The notes below the pieces were generated by a model. The model was not told the DNA's origin. It ran no database searches and saw nothing but the letters and a program-made list of their open reading frames with translations. Positions 8,908 through 17,629 of a stretch of DNA of 64,000 nucleotides are shown here, piece after piece. Where the stretch lies: assembly GCF_001499995.1 (NCBI RefSeq), contig NZ_LQIU01000023.1, forward strand, positions 62,001 through 126,000, given 5' to 3'. Position numbers and translations under genes: made by a program. Position 1 is the first letter of the stretch. Every line of letters begins with the position of its first letter. The DNA is from Mycobacterium sp. IS-1496. Lineage in GTDB: Bacteria > Actinomycetota > Actinomycetes > Mycobacteriales > Mycobacteriaceae.

Positions 8908-11900
8908 TCAGCGCGTCTCGGAGTACCTGTTCATCGCGTCGTCCAGCCGCTGCAGCGCCTCGCCGTAGTCGGCGAAGTTGCCGGTGCGCTGGGCGTCCTG
9001 CAGGCCGCTCATCGCTTCCTGGACCTCCTGCAGCGCCGCGGCTTTCGCCTCGGACAGCTGCTGCGGCCCCGTCGGCCCCGGCGGGATGGCGCCCGCGGGA
9101 GGCGGTGTCGGCGCGCGGCCGGCCTGATTGTTCGGGGTCTGCGCCGTGGGCTGCTGACCGTCGGCCGGTTGCTGGGCGGCCGGCTGACCGTCGGGCAGAT
9201 TGGCGGGTGCGGGGCCGGTGGCGGTCGCGTCGGCGCCCGGACCGAACAGGTCGGTCAGCGCGTCGCGCACCGTCGGGCCGTAGCCGACCTGATCGTTGTA
9301 GAACATGGCCACGCGGATCAGGCGTGGGTACGTCGACGCCGCGTCGCTGGTGCCCGGCGAGGCGTACACCGGCGCCACGTAGAGCAGACCGCCCGGGCCG
9401 ACCGGAAGGGTCAGCAGGTTGCCCCACCGAATCCGGTTCTGGTTGTCCCGGCCGATGACGCCGAGGTCCTGGCTGACCGCGGTGTCGGTGCTGATCGCGT
9501 TGAACGCCAGCTTCGGACCGTTGACCTGACCCGGAATGGTCAGCACCGTGATCTGCCCGTAGTTCTCGGGATCAGAACTCGCGCTCATGTATGCGGCGAG
9601 GAAGTCACGGCGGAACCGGTTCATCGCGCTGGTCAGCTGGAAGGCCGCCGAACTGTTGTTCTCGGCAAGGTCTTTCGCGACGATGTAGTACGGCGGCTGG
9701 AAGCTGCTGGCGGTGGGGTTCGGATCCAGCGGCACGTCCCAGAAGTCCGACGTCGAGAAGAACGTCACCGGATCGTCGACGTGGTACTTCGCCAGCAGCG
9801 CGCGCTGCACCTTGAACAGATCCTCGGGGTAGCGCAGATGCTCCTGGAGCTCCGGCGAGATGTCGGCTTTGGGCTTGACCGTGTCGGGGAACACCTTCAT
9901 CCACGCCTGAAGGACAGGATCGGTCTCGTCCTGGGCGTACAGCGTCACCGTGCCGTCATAGGCGTCGACGGTGGCCTTCACCGAGTTCCGGATGTAGGAC
10001 ACCTGCTTGTTGAGCGCCAACCGGTTGACGGCCACCTCGTTGGAGTCCGCCGTGGCCGACGACAACGACGTCAACTCGGAGTACGGGTAGTTGTCGAGCG
10101 TGGTGTAGCCGTCGACGATCCACACGATCTTGCGGTTGACGATGGCCGGGTACACCGTGGTGTCGGTGGTCAGCCACGGCGCGACGGCCTCCACCCGGTC
10201 GGCGGGGTCACGGTTGAACAGGATCTTGCTGTTCTCGCCGATGACGTTGGAGAACAGGAAGTTGCGCTCGGCGAACTTCGCCGCGAACAGGCTTCGCGTC
10301 AGCCAGTTCCCGATCGGCACACCACCGGACCCGGTGTAGGTGTAGTTGCGGGTCTCGACGTTGTTCTCGTAGTCGTACTCGCGCGGAGTGCCGTTCTCGC
10401 CGACGATCGCGTAGTCCGACGGGGTGTTGGCGATCACCGGGCCGAAGTAGATGCGCGGCTGGTCCAGCGGCGCGGGCCCCGGCGAGGCGACGTTGCCGTT
10501 GGCCCCCACCACGCTGGCCAGGAACTCCGGGTAACCGCCGTTCTGGTTGGGGTCGTTGGCGATCCCGCGGACCGTGTTCGCCGGCGAGGCGATGAACCCG
10601 TTGCCGTGGGTGTAGACGGTGTGCCGGTTGATCCAGTCCCGCTGGTTGTCGATCAACCGGTCGGGATTGAGCTCGCGGGCGGCGACCACGTAGTCGCGCA
10701 GGTTCCCGTCCTCGTCGCGGTAGCGGTCCATCGCCAGCTGTTCGGGGAAGAAGTAGAAGTTCTTGCCCTGCTGGAACTGGGTGAAGGCCGGGCTGACGAT
10801 GTTCGGGTCGAGCACGCGGATGTTCGAGGTGGTCGCCCGGTCGGCGGCCACCTGCTGTGCGGTCGCCGGCGCGTTGCCCGGATAGTCGCGGTAGGTGACC
10901 ACGTCGTCGGTCAAGCCGTAGGCCTGCCGCGTCGCGGCGATGCTGCGCGCGATGTACTCGCTCTCTTTCTGCGCGGCGTTGGGCTTGACACTGAACTGTT
11001 CGACCACCATCGGCCAGCCCGCCCCGACGACCAGCGACGAGAGCAGCAGCAGCACGACACCGATCGCGGGGATCCGCAGGTCGCGCAGCACGATCGCGGA
11101 GAACACGGCCACCGCGCAGATCACCGCGATCGCCAGCATGATCAGCTTGGCGGGCAGCACGGCGTTGATGTCGGTGTAGCCGGCGCCGGTGAACGGCTTG
11201 CCGCCGCGGGTGTGGCTGAGCAGTTCGTAGCGGTCGAGCCAGTAGGCGAACGCCTTGAGCAGGATCAGGATGCCGACCAGGGCGACCAGCTGGATGCGTG
11301 CCGAGCGGGTCAGCGCCCCGTTGCGCCCGGTCAGCCGGATGCCGCCGAACAGGTAGTGGCCCAACAGGTTCGCGATGAAGGCGAGGAACGTCGCGACGAA
11401 CAGATAGCTCAGCACCAGTCGGTAGAACGGCAGGTCGAAGGCGTAGAACCCTAGGTCGAGGCCGAATTGCGGGTCGGTGACGCCGAATTCGCCGCCGTGC
11501 AGGAACAGCTGGATGCGCACCCAGTAGCTCTGCGCGACGATGCCGGACAGGATGCCGATGAACGCCGGGATGCCGAAGCCGAACAGCCGCAGCCGCGCCA
11601 TCACCGTCGTGCGGTAGCGGGCGATCGGGTCGTTGGGGCCCGCGGTCGGGACGAACACCGGCCGGGTGCGGTAGGCCAGCGCGAGGCCGGCGAAGACGAT
11701 CGCCCCGATCAGCAGGGAGACCACCAGGAAGACGACGACGCGGGTGAACAGCACCGTGGTGAACACCGACCGGTAACCGAGTTCGCCGAACCACAGCCAG
11801 TTCACATAGGTGTCGATGAACCGCGGTCCGATCAGCAGCAGCACCACCACGGCGAGGGCGACACCGATCAGAATCCGGCTTCGTCGTGTCAGCTTCGGCA

Positions 11901-11925
11901 TCCTCGCGGGGGGCCGCATACCCAC
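8908..11925 (-). CDS. UPF0182 family membrane protein (Rv3193c homologue)
   Basis: This 1005-residue protein has about seven membrane segments in its first 330 residues (the first is [14 protein letters not shown] near 20). A large extracytoplasmic domain of about 550 residues follows, with a Pro/Gln/Ala-rich linker near 890-955 and a short helical C-terminus. The sequence is near-identical in layout to M. tuberculosis Rv3193c, starting [20 protein letters not shown]. The function is unknown. The start is GTG at 11925, with an in-frame ATG two codons later. It lies 85 bp downstream of the PDZ protease gene on the same strand, so the two are probably co-transcribed, as in other mycobacteria. 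Confidence 0.93.
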   Translation of the reverse strand: MGMRPPARMPKLTRRSRILIGVALAVVVLLLIGPRFIDTYVNWLWFGELGYRSVFTTVLFTRVVVFLVVSLLIGAIVFAGLALAYRTRPVFVPTAGPNDPIARYRTTVMARLRLFGFGIPAFIGILSGIVAQSYWVRIQLFLHGGEFGVTDPQFGLDLGFYAFDLPFYRLVLSYLFVATFLAFIANLLGHYLFGGIRLTGRNGALTRSARIQLVALVGILILLKAFAYWLDRYELLSHTRGGKPFTGAGYTDINAVLPAKLIMLAIAVICAVAVFSAIVLRDLRIPAIGVVLLLLSSLVVGAGWPMVVEQFSVKPNAAQKESEYIARSIAATRQAYGLTDDVVTYRDYPGNAPATAQQVAADRATTSNIRVLDPNIVSPAFTQFQQGKNFYFFPEQLAMDRYRDEDGNLRDYVVAARELNPDRLIDNQRDWINRHTVYTHGNGFIASPANTVRGIANDPNQNGGYPEFLASVVGANGNVASPGPAPLDQPRIYFGPVIANTPSDYAIVGENGTPREYDYENNVETRNYTYTGSGGVPIGNWLTRSLFAAKFAERNFLFSNVIGENSKILFNRDPADRVEAVAPWLTTDTTVYPAIVNRKIVWIVDGYTTLDNYPYSELTSLSSATADSNEVAVNRLALNKQVSYIRNSVKATVDAYDGTVTLYAQDETDPVLQAWMKVFPDTVKPKADISPELQEHLRYPEDLFKVQRALLAKYHVDDPVTFFSTSDFWDVPLDPNPTASSFQPPYYIVAKDLAENNSSAAFQLTSAMNRFRRDFLAAYMSASSDPENYGQITVLTIPGQVNGPKLAFNAISTDTAVSQDLGVIGRDNQNRIRWGNLLTLPVGPGGLLYVAPVYASPGTSDAASTYPRLIRVAMFYNDQVGYGPTVRDALTDLFGPGADATATGPAPANLPDGQPAAQQPADGQQPTAQTPNNQAGRAPTPPPAGAIPPGPTGPQQLSEAKAAALQEVQEAMSGLQDAQRTGNFADYGEALQRLDDAMNRYSETR

Positions 11926-12010
11926 TTGGTGTCTCCAGTTTCACTCACGGGAAAGGGGGACGTCGTCACCGACGTGCCCCAACTCTACGCACCGGCCGGT
12001 TCGTGTTCGA

Positions 12011-13039
12011 TCAGCACCGTGGTGGTTCGCCACCAGCGGAAATCGCGTTGAGCGCGTCGACGGCCTCGGTCAGTGTGCCGACCTTGACCAGCTCCAGCCC
12101 GTCCTGCGGTTCGGACTTGGCCTCGGCGCAGTTGTCGGCGGGTACGAGGAACACGGTGGCGCCGGCCTCCCGCGCGGCCAGGGTCTTGTGAGTGATGCCG
12201 CCGATCGACCCGACCTCGCCGTCGCCGGTGATGGTCCCGGTGCCCGCGACGAACTTGCCGCCGTTGAGCTCGCCCGAGCTGAGCTTGTCGACGACCGCGA
12301 GGCTGAACATCAGTCCCGCCGACGGCCCGCCGATGTTGGCCAGGTTGAAGTCGATCTTGAACGGCGCCCACGGGGCGTCGACGACGCCGATGCCGAGGTA
12401 CCCGTAGTCCCTGTCCTCGTTCTTGCCGAGCGTGACGGTGGCGGTCCCGAGCGGATCGTTCTCGTCCTTGCGCCGGAAGTCGAGCACCAGCTCGTCGCCG
12501 GGTTTGGTGGTCTTCAGCAGCGCCTGGAACTCCTCGACGTCGGCGACCGGTCTGCCGTTGACCGCGTCGATGGCGTCGCCGTCCTTGAGCTTGCCCGCCG
12601 ACGGTCCCGGGTCGGTCACGCTCTCGACGGTGACCGCGCGCGGGTACTTCAGATACGACAGGGCGGCGTACTCGGCGTTGTCCTCGGAGTTGCGGAAATC
12701 GGCGGTGTTGGCCTCGTCGATCTCGTCCTTGCTCTTGTCCGGCGGGTAGACGAGTTCGCGGGGCACCAGCTGTTCGCGCCCCGACATCCACAGCGTCATC
12801 GCCTGGCCGAGGGTCAGGCCGTCGCGCTGCGACACCGTCGTCATGTTCAGATGCCCGGACGTCGGCTTCACCTCGGTGCCGGTGATGTCGACGACCTCTT
12901 TGCCGTCCACCTCGCCGAGGGTGTCGAAGGTGGGCCCGGGGCCCAGCGAGACGAACGGGACCGTCACCGCAGAGAGCAGCACGCCGAACGCCACAATCGG
13001 GACGAGCGCGATCAGCAGCGTCAGAATCCGCCTGTTCAC
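12011..13039 (-). CDS. Membrane-anchored PDZ and Lon-like (S16) serine protease (Rv3194c homologue)
   Basis: This 342-residue protein has one N-terminal membrane anchor (about residues 5-28), an extracytoplasmic region with a PDZ domain (about 140-215) and a C-terminal Lon-type proteolytic domain. The expected Ser-Lys dyad is present: serine in GGPSAGLMFSLA and lysine in GGITHKTLAAREAG. The GTG at 13039 is used because it matches the start of the 340-residue M. tuberculosis protein (MNRRILTL); the frame stays open far upstream, but that sequence overlaps the divergent metalloprotease gene. Its substrate outside the membrane is unknown. Confidence 0.92.
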   Translation of the reverse strand: MNRRILTLLIALVPIVAFGVLLSAVTVPFVSLGPGPTFDTLGEVDGKEVVDITGTEVKPTSGHLNMTTVSQRDGLTLGQAMTLWMSGREQLVPRELVYPPDKSKDEIDEANTADFRNSEDNAEYAALSYLKYPRAVTVESVTDPGPSAGKLKDGDAIDAVNGRPVADVEEFQALLKTTKPGDELVLDFRRKDENDPLGTATVTLGKNEDRDYGYLGIGVVDAPWAPFKIDFNLANIGGPSAGLMFSLAVVDKLSSGELNGGKFVAGTGTITGDGEVGSIGGITHKTLAAREAGATVFLVPADNCAEAKSEPQDGLELVKVGTLTEAVDALNAISAGGEPPRC

Positions 13040-13130
13040 GCCGCCCACAGTAAGGGAGCACCGGCTCCGTTCACTGACGGCGTGACCGGGCGCACCGCAC
13101 CACCCGCCGCCTGTGAGTACCGTTGACGGC

Positions 13131-14534
13131 ATGGCTGACCTGCCTTTCGGCTTCTCCTCGGGTGACGACCCGGAGCGAGACAAGCGCAAGAAGGACCCCG
13201 ACGAGGGGTCCGGTCCGGGCAATTCGCCGTCGGATCCGTTCAGCTCGATGTTCGGGCAGGGCGGCGCCGGCTTCGACATGTCCGACCTCGGCCAGATCTT
13301 CACCAAACTCGGTGAGATGTTCAGCGGCGCAGGCAACATGGCCGCCGGCGGCGCCCAGTCCGGACCGGTGAACTACGACCTCGCGCGGCAACTGGCGTCC
13401 AGCGCGATCGGGTTCGTCGCGCCGGTGCCCCCACAGACCGCATCGGCGATCGCCGACGCGGTGCACCTCGCCGAGACCTGGCTCGACGGCGTCACCCCGC
13501 TGCCCGCGGGCACCACCCGCGCGGTCGCCTGGACACCCACCGACTGGATCGACAACACGCTGGCGACCTGGAAGCGGCTGTGCGACCCGGTGGCCGAGCA
13601 GATCTCCACGGTGTGGGCCTCGGCGCTGCCGGAGGAGGCCCGCGCGATGGCCGGGCCGCTGCTGGCGATGATGTCGCAGATGGGCGGCATGGCGTTCGGC
13701 TCACAGCTCGGGCAGGCGCTCGGCAAGCTGTCCAAGGAGGTGCTGACGTCCACCGACATCGGGCTGCCGCTCGGCCCGAAGGGTGTGGCCGCCCTGCTCC
13801 CGGAGGCCGTCGAGGCGTTCTCGGAGGGGCTCGAGCAACCGCGCAGCGAGGTGCTGACGTTCCTGGCCGCGCGGGAAGCCGCGCACCACCGGCTGTTCAG
13901 CCACGTGCCGTGGCTGTCGAGCCAGTTGTTGTCGGCGGTCGAGGCGTTCGCCCGCGGCATGAAGGTCGACATGAGCGGCATCGAGGATCTGGCCCAGGGC
14001 ATCAACCCGGCGGCGCTGACCGATCCGTCACAGATGGAGCAGCTGCTCAACCAGGGCATCTTCGAACCGAAGGCCACCCCGGAGCAGGTCGCGGCGCTCG
14101 AACGGCTCGAGACCCTGCTCGCACTCATCGAGGGCTGGGTGCAGACCGCGGTCACCGCCGCGCTCGGCGACCGCATCCCCGGCACCGGTGCCCTGTCGGA
14201 GACACTGCGCCGACGGCGGGCCACCGGCGGACCCGCCGAGCAGACCTTCGCCACCCTGGTCGGGCTCGAACTGCGCCCGCGCAAGCTGCGGGAGGCCGCG
14301 GTGCTGTGGGAGCGCCTCACCGAAGCGGTCGGCCCCGACGCCCGCGACGGCGTGTGGCAGCACCCGGATCTGCTGCCGTCGTCGGACGACCTCGACGAGC
14401 CGGCCGCGTTCATCGACCGGATCGTCGGCGGCGACACCAGCGGTCTCGACAGTGCGATCGAGGAGGCCTTCAGCGACCTCGACGCCGACCTCGACAAGGG
14501 CCAGGACGACGGCCCCGAGGACGAACAGCGCTAG
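13131..14534 (+). CDS. Zinc-dependent metalloprotease-like protein (zincin, Rv3195 homologue)
   Basis: This 467-residue protein belongs to the actinobacterial zincin-like family typified by Rv3195 (DUF2342). A low-complexity charged head of about 45 residues precedes a helical body, and the family's putative metal motif is visible as REAAHHRLF near residue 247. A strict HExxH is not obvious, so catalysis is inferred from the family rather than seen. The C-terminus is acidic (DLDADLDKGQDDGPEDE). The gene is divergent from the PDZ protease with about 90 bp between starts. It is followed 61 bp later by the E1-like gene, suggesting a short plus-strand operon running through the ABC1 kinase. Confidence 0.85.
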   Translation: MADLPFGFSSGDDPERDKRKKDPDEGSGPGNSPSDPFSSMFGQGGAGFDMSDLGQIFTKLGEMFSGAGNMAAGGAQSGPVNYDLARQLASSAIGFVAPVPPQTASAIADAVHLAETWLDGVTPLPAGTTRAVAWTPTDWIDNTLATWKRLCDPVAEQISTVWASALPEEARAMAGPLLAMMSQMGGMAFGSQLGQALGKLSKEVLTSTDIGLPLGPKGVAALLPEAVEAFSEGLEQPRSEVLTFLAAREAAHHRLFSHVPWLSSQLLSAVEAFARGMKVDMSGIEDLAQGINPAALTDPSQMEQLLNQGIFEPKATPEQVAALERLETLLALIEGWVQTAVTAALGDRIPGTGALSETLRRRRATGGPAEQTFATLVGLELRPRKLREAAVLWERLTEAVGPDARDGVWQHPDLLPSSDDLDEPAAFIDRIVGGDTSGLDSAIEEAFSDLDADLDKGQDDGPEDEQR

Positions 14535-14595
14535 TTGTCCACAGCCCTGTGGATGAGCGCGGGGTGATGCCGCCGCCGCGTGGCAGAGTCCTTTG

Positions 14596-15453
14596 ATGTC
14601 CGCTTCCGCGACGTCCCGGTACGTGCTCGACGCGGCCCTGCCGGTGCTCCTGCGCCCGGACGGCGCGGTGCAGCTCGGATGGGATCCACGCCGCGCGATG
14701 CTGGTCCGCCCGCCGGCCGGGCTGACCGCCTCGGCACTGGCCGATCTGCTGCGGGCGCTGCAGGCCGGGATGACGATGGCCGACCTGCGCGCCGAGGCAG
14801 ACCGGCACGGGACCGCCGACCCGGCCGACCTCGCCGAACTCGCGTCCGCGCTCGCGGACGCGGGCGTACTGACCACCGACCCGCCTCGCCGCCGCCGCAC
14901 CCCGAACGTCCGGATCCACGGCCGCGGACCGCTGTCCGATCTGCTGGTCGCGAGCCTGCGGTGTTCGGGCGCCCGCGTCGGACACACCCGCACCCCGAAG
15001 GCGCCCGCCCCGCCCGAGGCCACCGACCTCGTCGTCCTGGCGGACTACCTGGTGACCGAACCCCGGATGGTGCGCGATCTGCACACCGCGCGCGTCGCGC
15101 ATCTTCCGGTCCGGGTGCGCGACGGCACCGGGCTGATCGGACCGCTGGTGTTCCCGGGCCGCACGAGCTGCCTGGCCTGCGCTGATCTGCACCGCAGTGA
15201 CCGCGACGCGGCGTGGCCGGCGCTGGCGGCCCAGCTGCGCGGCACCGTCGGCACCGCCGACCGGGCAACCGTGCTGGCCACCGCGGCCGTCGCGCTCGAC
15301 CGCATCCACCGGGTGCTGCGGGCGGTCCGCGACACCGGCGACCCCACGAGCGCGGCGGACCCGGCCGCCACGGACACCACCTGGGAATTCGACGTCGGCA
15401 CCCGCACCACCGTCGTGCGGCGGTGGCCGCGGCATCCGCGCTGCACCTGCTGA
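14596..15453 (+). CDS. E1-like/cyclodehydratase-type protein with zinc tetracysteine site (Rv3196 homologue)
   Basis: This 285-residue protein resembles the E1-like (ThiF-fold) cyclodehydratase partner proteins of azole-peptide (TOMM) clusters. An N-terminal leader-binding-like part (LPVLLRPDGAVQLGWDPRRA) precedes a degenerate nucleotide-fold core (about 100-190). A cysteine pair, SCLACADLH, is followed at the very C-terminus by HPRCTC, together giving a C-x2-C plus C-x-C zinc site. The canonical ATP-binding GxGxxG is not clear, so it is probably not a full activating enzyme. No YcaO partner or precursor peptide is seen in the window. The nearest context is proteases on one side and an ABC1 kinase on the other. 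The ATG at 14596 is preferred over TTG at 14593. Confidence 0.75.
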   Translation: MSASATSRYVLDAALPVLLRPDGAVQLGWDPRRAMLVRPPAGLTASALADLLRALQAGMTMADLRAEADRHGTADPADLAELASALADAGVLTTDPPRRRRTPNVRIHGRGPLSDLLVASLRCSGARVGHTRTPKAPAPPEATDLVVLADYLVTEPRMVRDLHTARVAHLPVRVRDGTGLIGPLVFPGRTSCLACADLHRSDRDAAWPALAAQLRGTVGTADRATVLATAAVALDRIHRVLRAVRDTGDPTSAADPAATDTTWEFDVGTRTTVVRRWPRHPRCTC

Positions 15454-15497
15454 GGACCGGTTGTGGTCCGTTCGCTGTCGGTTGGACCGGCGCCGTC

Positions 15498-16835
15498 ATG
15501 GATGATGGTCTGGTGGCTGACATCAAGCGCGGGCGCGCCGCCCGCAACGCGAAGCTGGCGAGCCTGCCGGTCGGCATGGCCGGGCGCGCGGCGCTGGGCT
15601 TCGGCAAACGGCTGACCGGCAAATCCCGCGACGAGGTCAACGCCGAACTGATGGACAAGGCGGCCCAACAACTCTTCACCGTGCTCGGCGAGCTCAAGGG
15701 CGGCGCGATGAAGGTCGGCCAGGCCCTGTCGGTGATGGAGGCCGCCATCCCCGAGCAGTACGGCAAGCCGTACCGCGAGGCGCTGACCAAACTGCAGAAA
15801 GACGCCCCACCGCTGCCCGCCGCCAAGGTGCACCGGGTGCTCGACGCCCAGCTGGGCACCAAGTGGCGGGAGCGCTTCGCCTCCTTCGACGACAAGCCGA
15901 TCGCCTCGGCCAGCATCGGCCAGGTGCACAAGGCGGTGTGGGCCGACGGCCGCGAGGTCGCGGTCAAGATCCAGTACCCCGGCGCCGACGAGGCGCTGCG
16001 CGCCGACCTGAAGACGATGCAGCGCATGGTCAGTGTGCTCAAGCAGCTCGCACCCGGCGCAGACGTCCAGGGCGTCGTCGACGAGCTCATCGAGCGCACC
16101 GAGATGGAGCTCGACTACCGGCTCGAGGCCGACAATCAGCGGGCGTTCGCCAAGGCCTACGAGGGCGATCCGAACTTCGTGGTGCCACACGTGGTGGCCA
16201 GCGCCCCGAAGGTCGTCATCCAGGAATGGATCGACGGGATCCCGCTGTCGCACATCATCCGGGAAGGCACCCAGGAACAGCGCGACTTGATGGCCACCCG
16301 CCTGTTCGAATTCTGCGACGACGCGCCGACACGCCTCGGGATGGTCCACGGCGACGCCCATCCCGGCAACTTCATGTTGATGTCCGGTAACCGGATGGGC
16401 ATCATCGACTTCGGCGCGGTGGCGCCGATGCCCGGTGGCTGGCCGGTCGAGCTCGGCCAGCTCCTGCGCTATGCAGTGGACAAGAACTACGACAAACTGC
16501 TGCCGACCATGGAGCGTGCCGGGTTCATCCAGAAGGGCCAGCAGGTTTCCGTCCGCGAGATCGACGACATGCTCAAGCAGTACGTCGAACCCCTCGAGGT
16601 TCCGGTCTTCCACTACAGCCGTAAGTGGCTGCAGAAGATGACGACGCTCGAGCTGGACAAAGCGGCCGGGCAGATCAAGGCCGCCCGCCAGATGGACATC
16701 CCGCCCAAGCTCGCGATCCCGATGCGGGTGATCGCGTCGATCGTCGCGATCTCGTGCCAGCTGGATGCGCATGTGGACACCCGACGCATCGCCGAGCAGA
16801 TGGTGCCGGGATTCGCCGACCCCGACGCGGTGTAG
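15498..16835 (+). CDS. ABC1/UbiB-family atypical kinase (Rv3197 homologue)
   Basis: This 445-residue protein belongs to the ABC1/ADCK/UbiB family of atypical kinase-like ATPases. Family-specific motifs are seen in order: KxGQ (GGAMKVGQALS), the alanine-rich loop SASIGQVHKA that replaces the usual P-loop, the VAVKIQYPG lysine, the ExD-type MELDYRLEA, the catalytic loop GMVHGDAHPGNFML and the metal motif IIDFGAV. There are no membrane segments. In M. tuberculosis the homologue precedes whiB7, as here, but whiB7 is convergent. A GTG at 15513 (VADIKRGR) fits the shorter M. tuberculosis start and may be the true one. Confidence 0.9.
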   Translation: MDDGLVADIKRGRAARNAKLASLPVGMAGRAALGFGKRLTGKSRDEVNAELMDKAAQQLFTVLGELKGGAMKVGQALSVMEAAIPEQYGKPYREALTKLQKDAPPLPAAKVHRVLDAQLGTKWRERFASFDDKPIASASIGQVHKAVWADGREVAVKIQYPGADEALRADLKTMQRMVSVLKQLAPGADVQGVVDELIERTEMELDYRLEADNQRAFAKAYEGDPNFVVPHVVASAPKVVIQEWIDGIPLSHIIREGTQEQRDLMATRLFEFCDDAPTRLGMVHGDAHPGNFMLMSGNRMGIIDFGAVAPMPGGWPVELGQLLRYAVDKNYDKLLPTMERAGFIQKGQQVSVREIDDMLKQYVEPLEVPVFHYSRKWLQKMTTLELDKAAGQIKAARQMDIPPKLAIPMRVIASIVAISCQLDAHVDTRRIAEQMVPGFADPDAV

Positions 16836-16855
16836 CGCCGGGGTCGGGACGAAAG

Positions 16856-17134
16856 TTACGCCGCGACAGCGCCTTCCGCGTTCTTGCGTGGGCGGCCACG
16901 CGGACGCTTACGCGCGACGACGGTGCCTCGTTCGAAGATCTCGCCGCCCCAAACCCCCCACGGCTCCTGACGCTCCAGCGCCGCCGTCAGGCACTCGCGG
17001 CGGATCGGGCACTGCGCACACAGCGTCTTGGCGCGCTCGAGGTCGGCGGGGCTCTCGGCGAACCACAGATCGGGATCGCCGACATGACACGGCAATTCGG
17101 GTAGCACCCTCTCGAGGCATGTCTCCACGGACAT
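16856..17134 (-). CDS. whiB7: WhiB7, iron-sulfur transcription activator of intrinsic antibiotic resistance
   Basis: This 92-residue Wbl protein has four cluster cysteines (C16, C39, C42, C48) and the EPWGVWGGE turn. The C-terminal AT-hook, RGRPRK near residue 80, distinguishes WhiB7 from other WhiB proteins. In mycobacteria WhiB7 binds the principal sigma factor SigA and activates resistance genes, including its own, when translation is inhibited. The gene is preceded by an unusually long leader of nearly 370 nt (to the upstream ORF start) that contains an ORF and competing hairpins, consistent with the known attenuation control. It converges on the ABC1 kinase gene with about 20 bp between stop codons. 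Confidence 0.96.
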   Translation of the reverse strand: MSVETCLERVLPELPCHVGDPDLWFAESPADLERAKTLCAQCPIRRECLTAALERQEPWGVWGGEIFERGTVVARKRPRGRPRKNAEGAVAA

Positions 17135-17227
17135 GAGATTCCTGCTTCCTGGTCGGTGTTTCCTCGGCCATCTGTCTTTGGCTGGATCCGAGACCAGGTC
17201 TTTGGTGGGAGTTCCCCTGGAAAGACC

Positions 17228-17310
17228 ATGGCCACGGATCCGGCGACTGCGGGTCCGTGGCCATTCGGCTTGGTTGGGGGCTTACCTGGGTAGGGCCCCG
17301 TTCCACGGAC
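17228..17310 (-). promoter_or_regulatory. Attenuator in the whiB7 leader: terminator stem with competing antiterminator stem
   Basis: On the minus-strand transcript three segments compete. Segment 1 (17310-17303, GUCCGUGG) pairs perfectly over 8 bp with segment 2 (CCACGGAC, 17260-17253). An enlarged segment 2 (17264-17254) pairs over 11 bp with segment 3 (17238-17228). The 2:3 hairpin is followed by a short GGUCUUUCC run and would terminate; the 1:2 hairpin would prevent it. Segment 1 lies in the last codons of the upstream ORF, so ribosome position can select the fold. The pairing is seen directly; the switching is inference that agrees with published attenuation control of whiB7. Confidence 0.6.
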
Positions 17311-17503
17311 TGCGGGTCGCGGCGGTAGCGGCACGGCGCTTGCGCTGCGCGGGAATGGCAGCGCGCATGGCCGCGGCATGAGCCGGAATGCCGGCCGGTG
17401 CCCACGCGGGATGCGGTGCTGCGACGGAGATCGGAGCGACCGTCCGAAGGGTGCGTGCGATGCCGGCAACGGCTACGCCGGTGAACACGAAATTGCTGTC
17501 CAT
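17282..17503 (-). CDS. Upstream ORF in the whiB7 leader (73 aa)
   Basis: An ATG at 17503 with an AGGAGG at 17520-17515 opens a 73-codon frame starting MDSNFVFTGVAVAGIARTL, with an arginine-rich C-terminus, ending with TAA at 17282. It lies wholly in the untranslated leader of whiB7, and its last codons overlap the antiterminator segment. It probably acts as a translation sensor in cis rather than as a functional protein. Shorter in-frame starts exist (for example the Met of MRAAIPAQRK), so the translated length is uncertain. Confidence 0.5.
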   Translation of the reverse strand: MDSNFVFTGVAVAGIARTLRTVAPISVAAPHPAWAPAGIPAHAAAMRAAIPAQRKRRAATAATRSPWNGALPR

Positions 17504-17577
17504 GATCCGGGCACCCTCCTTTCTTCTCGCCGCCCAACGTGTGATCTTGAGGCTAGAGCCTAGCAGCGAAAACGCAC

Positions 17578-17590
17578 AACTCATTTTCTA
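17578..17590 (-). promoter_or_regulatory. AT-rich element upstream of the whiB7 leader
   Basis: The minus strand reads AGAAAATGAGTTG here, an AT-rich island in GC-rich DNA directly 5' of a TTGTGC-like -35. WhiB7-dependent promoters carry an AT-rich stretch just upstream of -35, where the AT-hook binds, so this fits the autoregulated whiB7 promoter. The -10 is not clear by eye. Confidence 0.35.
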
Positions 17591-17629
17591 CCAGCGGTTT
17601 TGGCGCGATCTTTGCGGTAGGTGGCAGTC

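Noticed and set aside
8818-11454. 878-codon plus-strand frame opposite UPF0182
   Set aside because: It shows biased His/Arg/Gly composition with no homologous motif; it is the antisense shadow of a conserved membrane protein.
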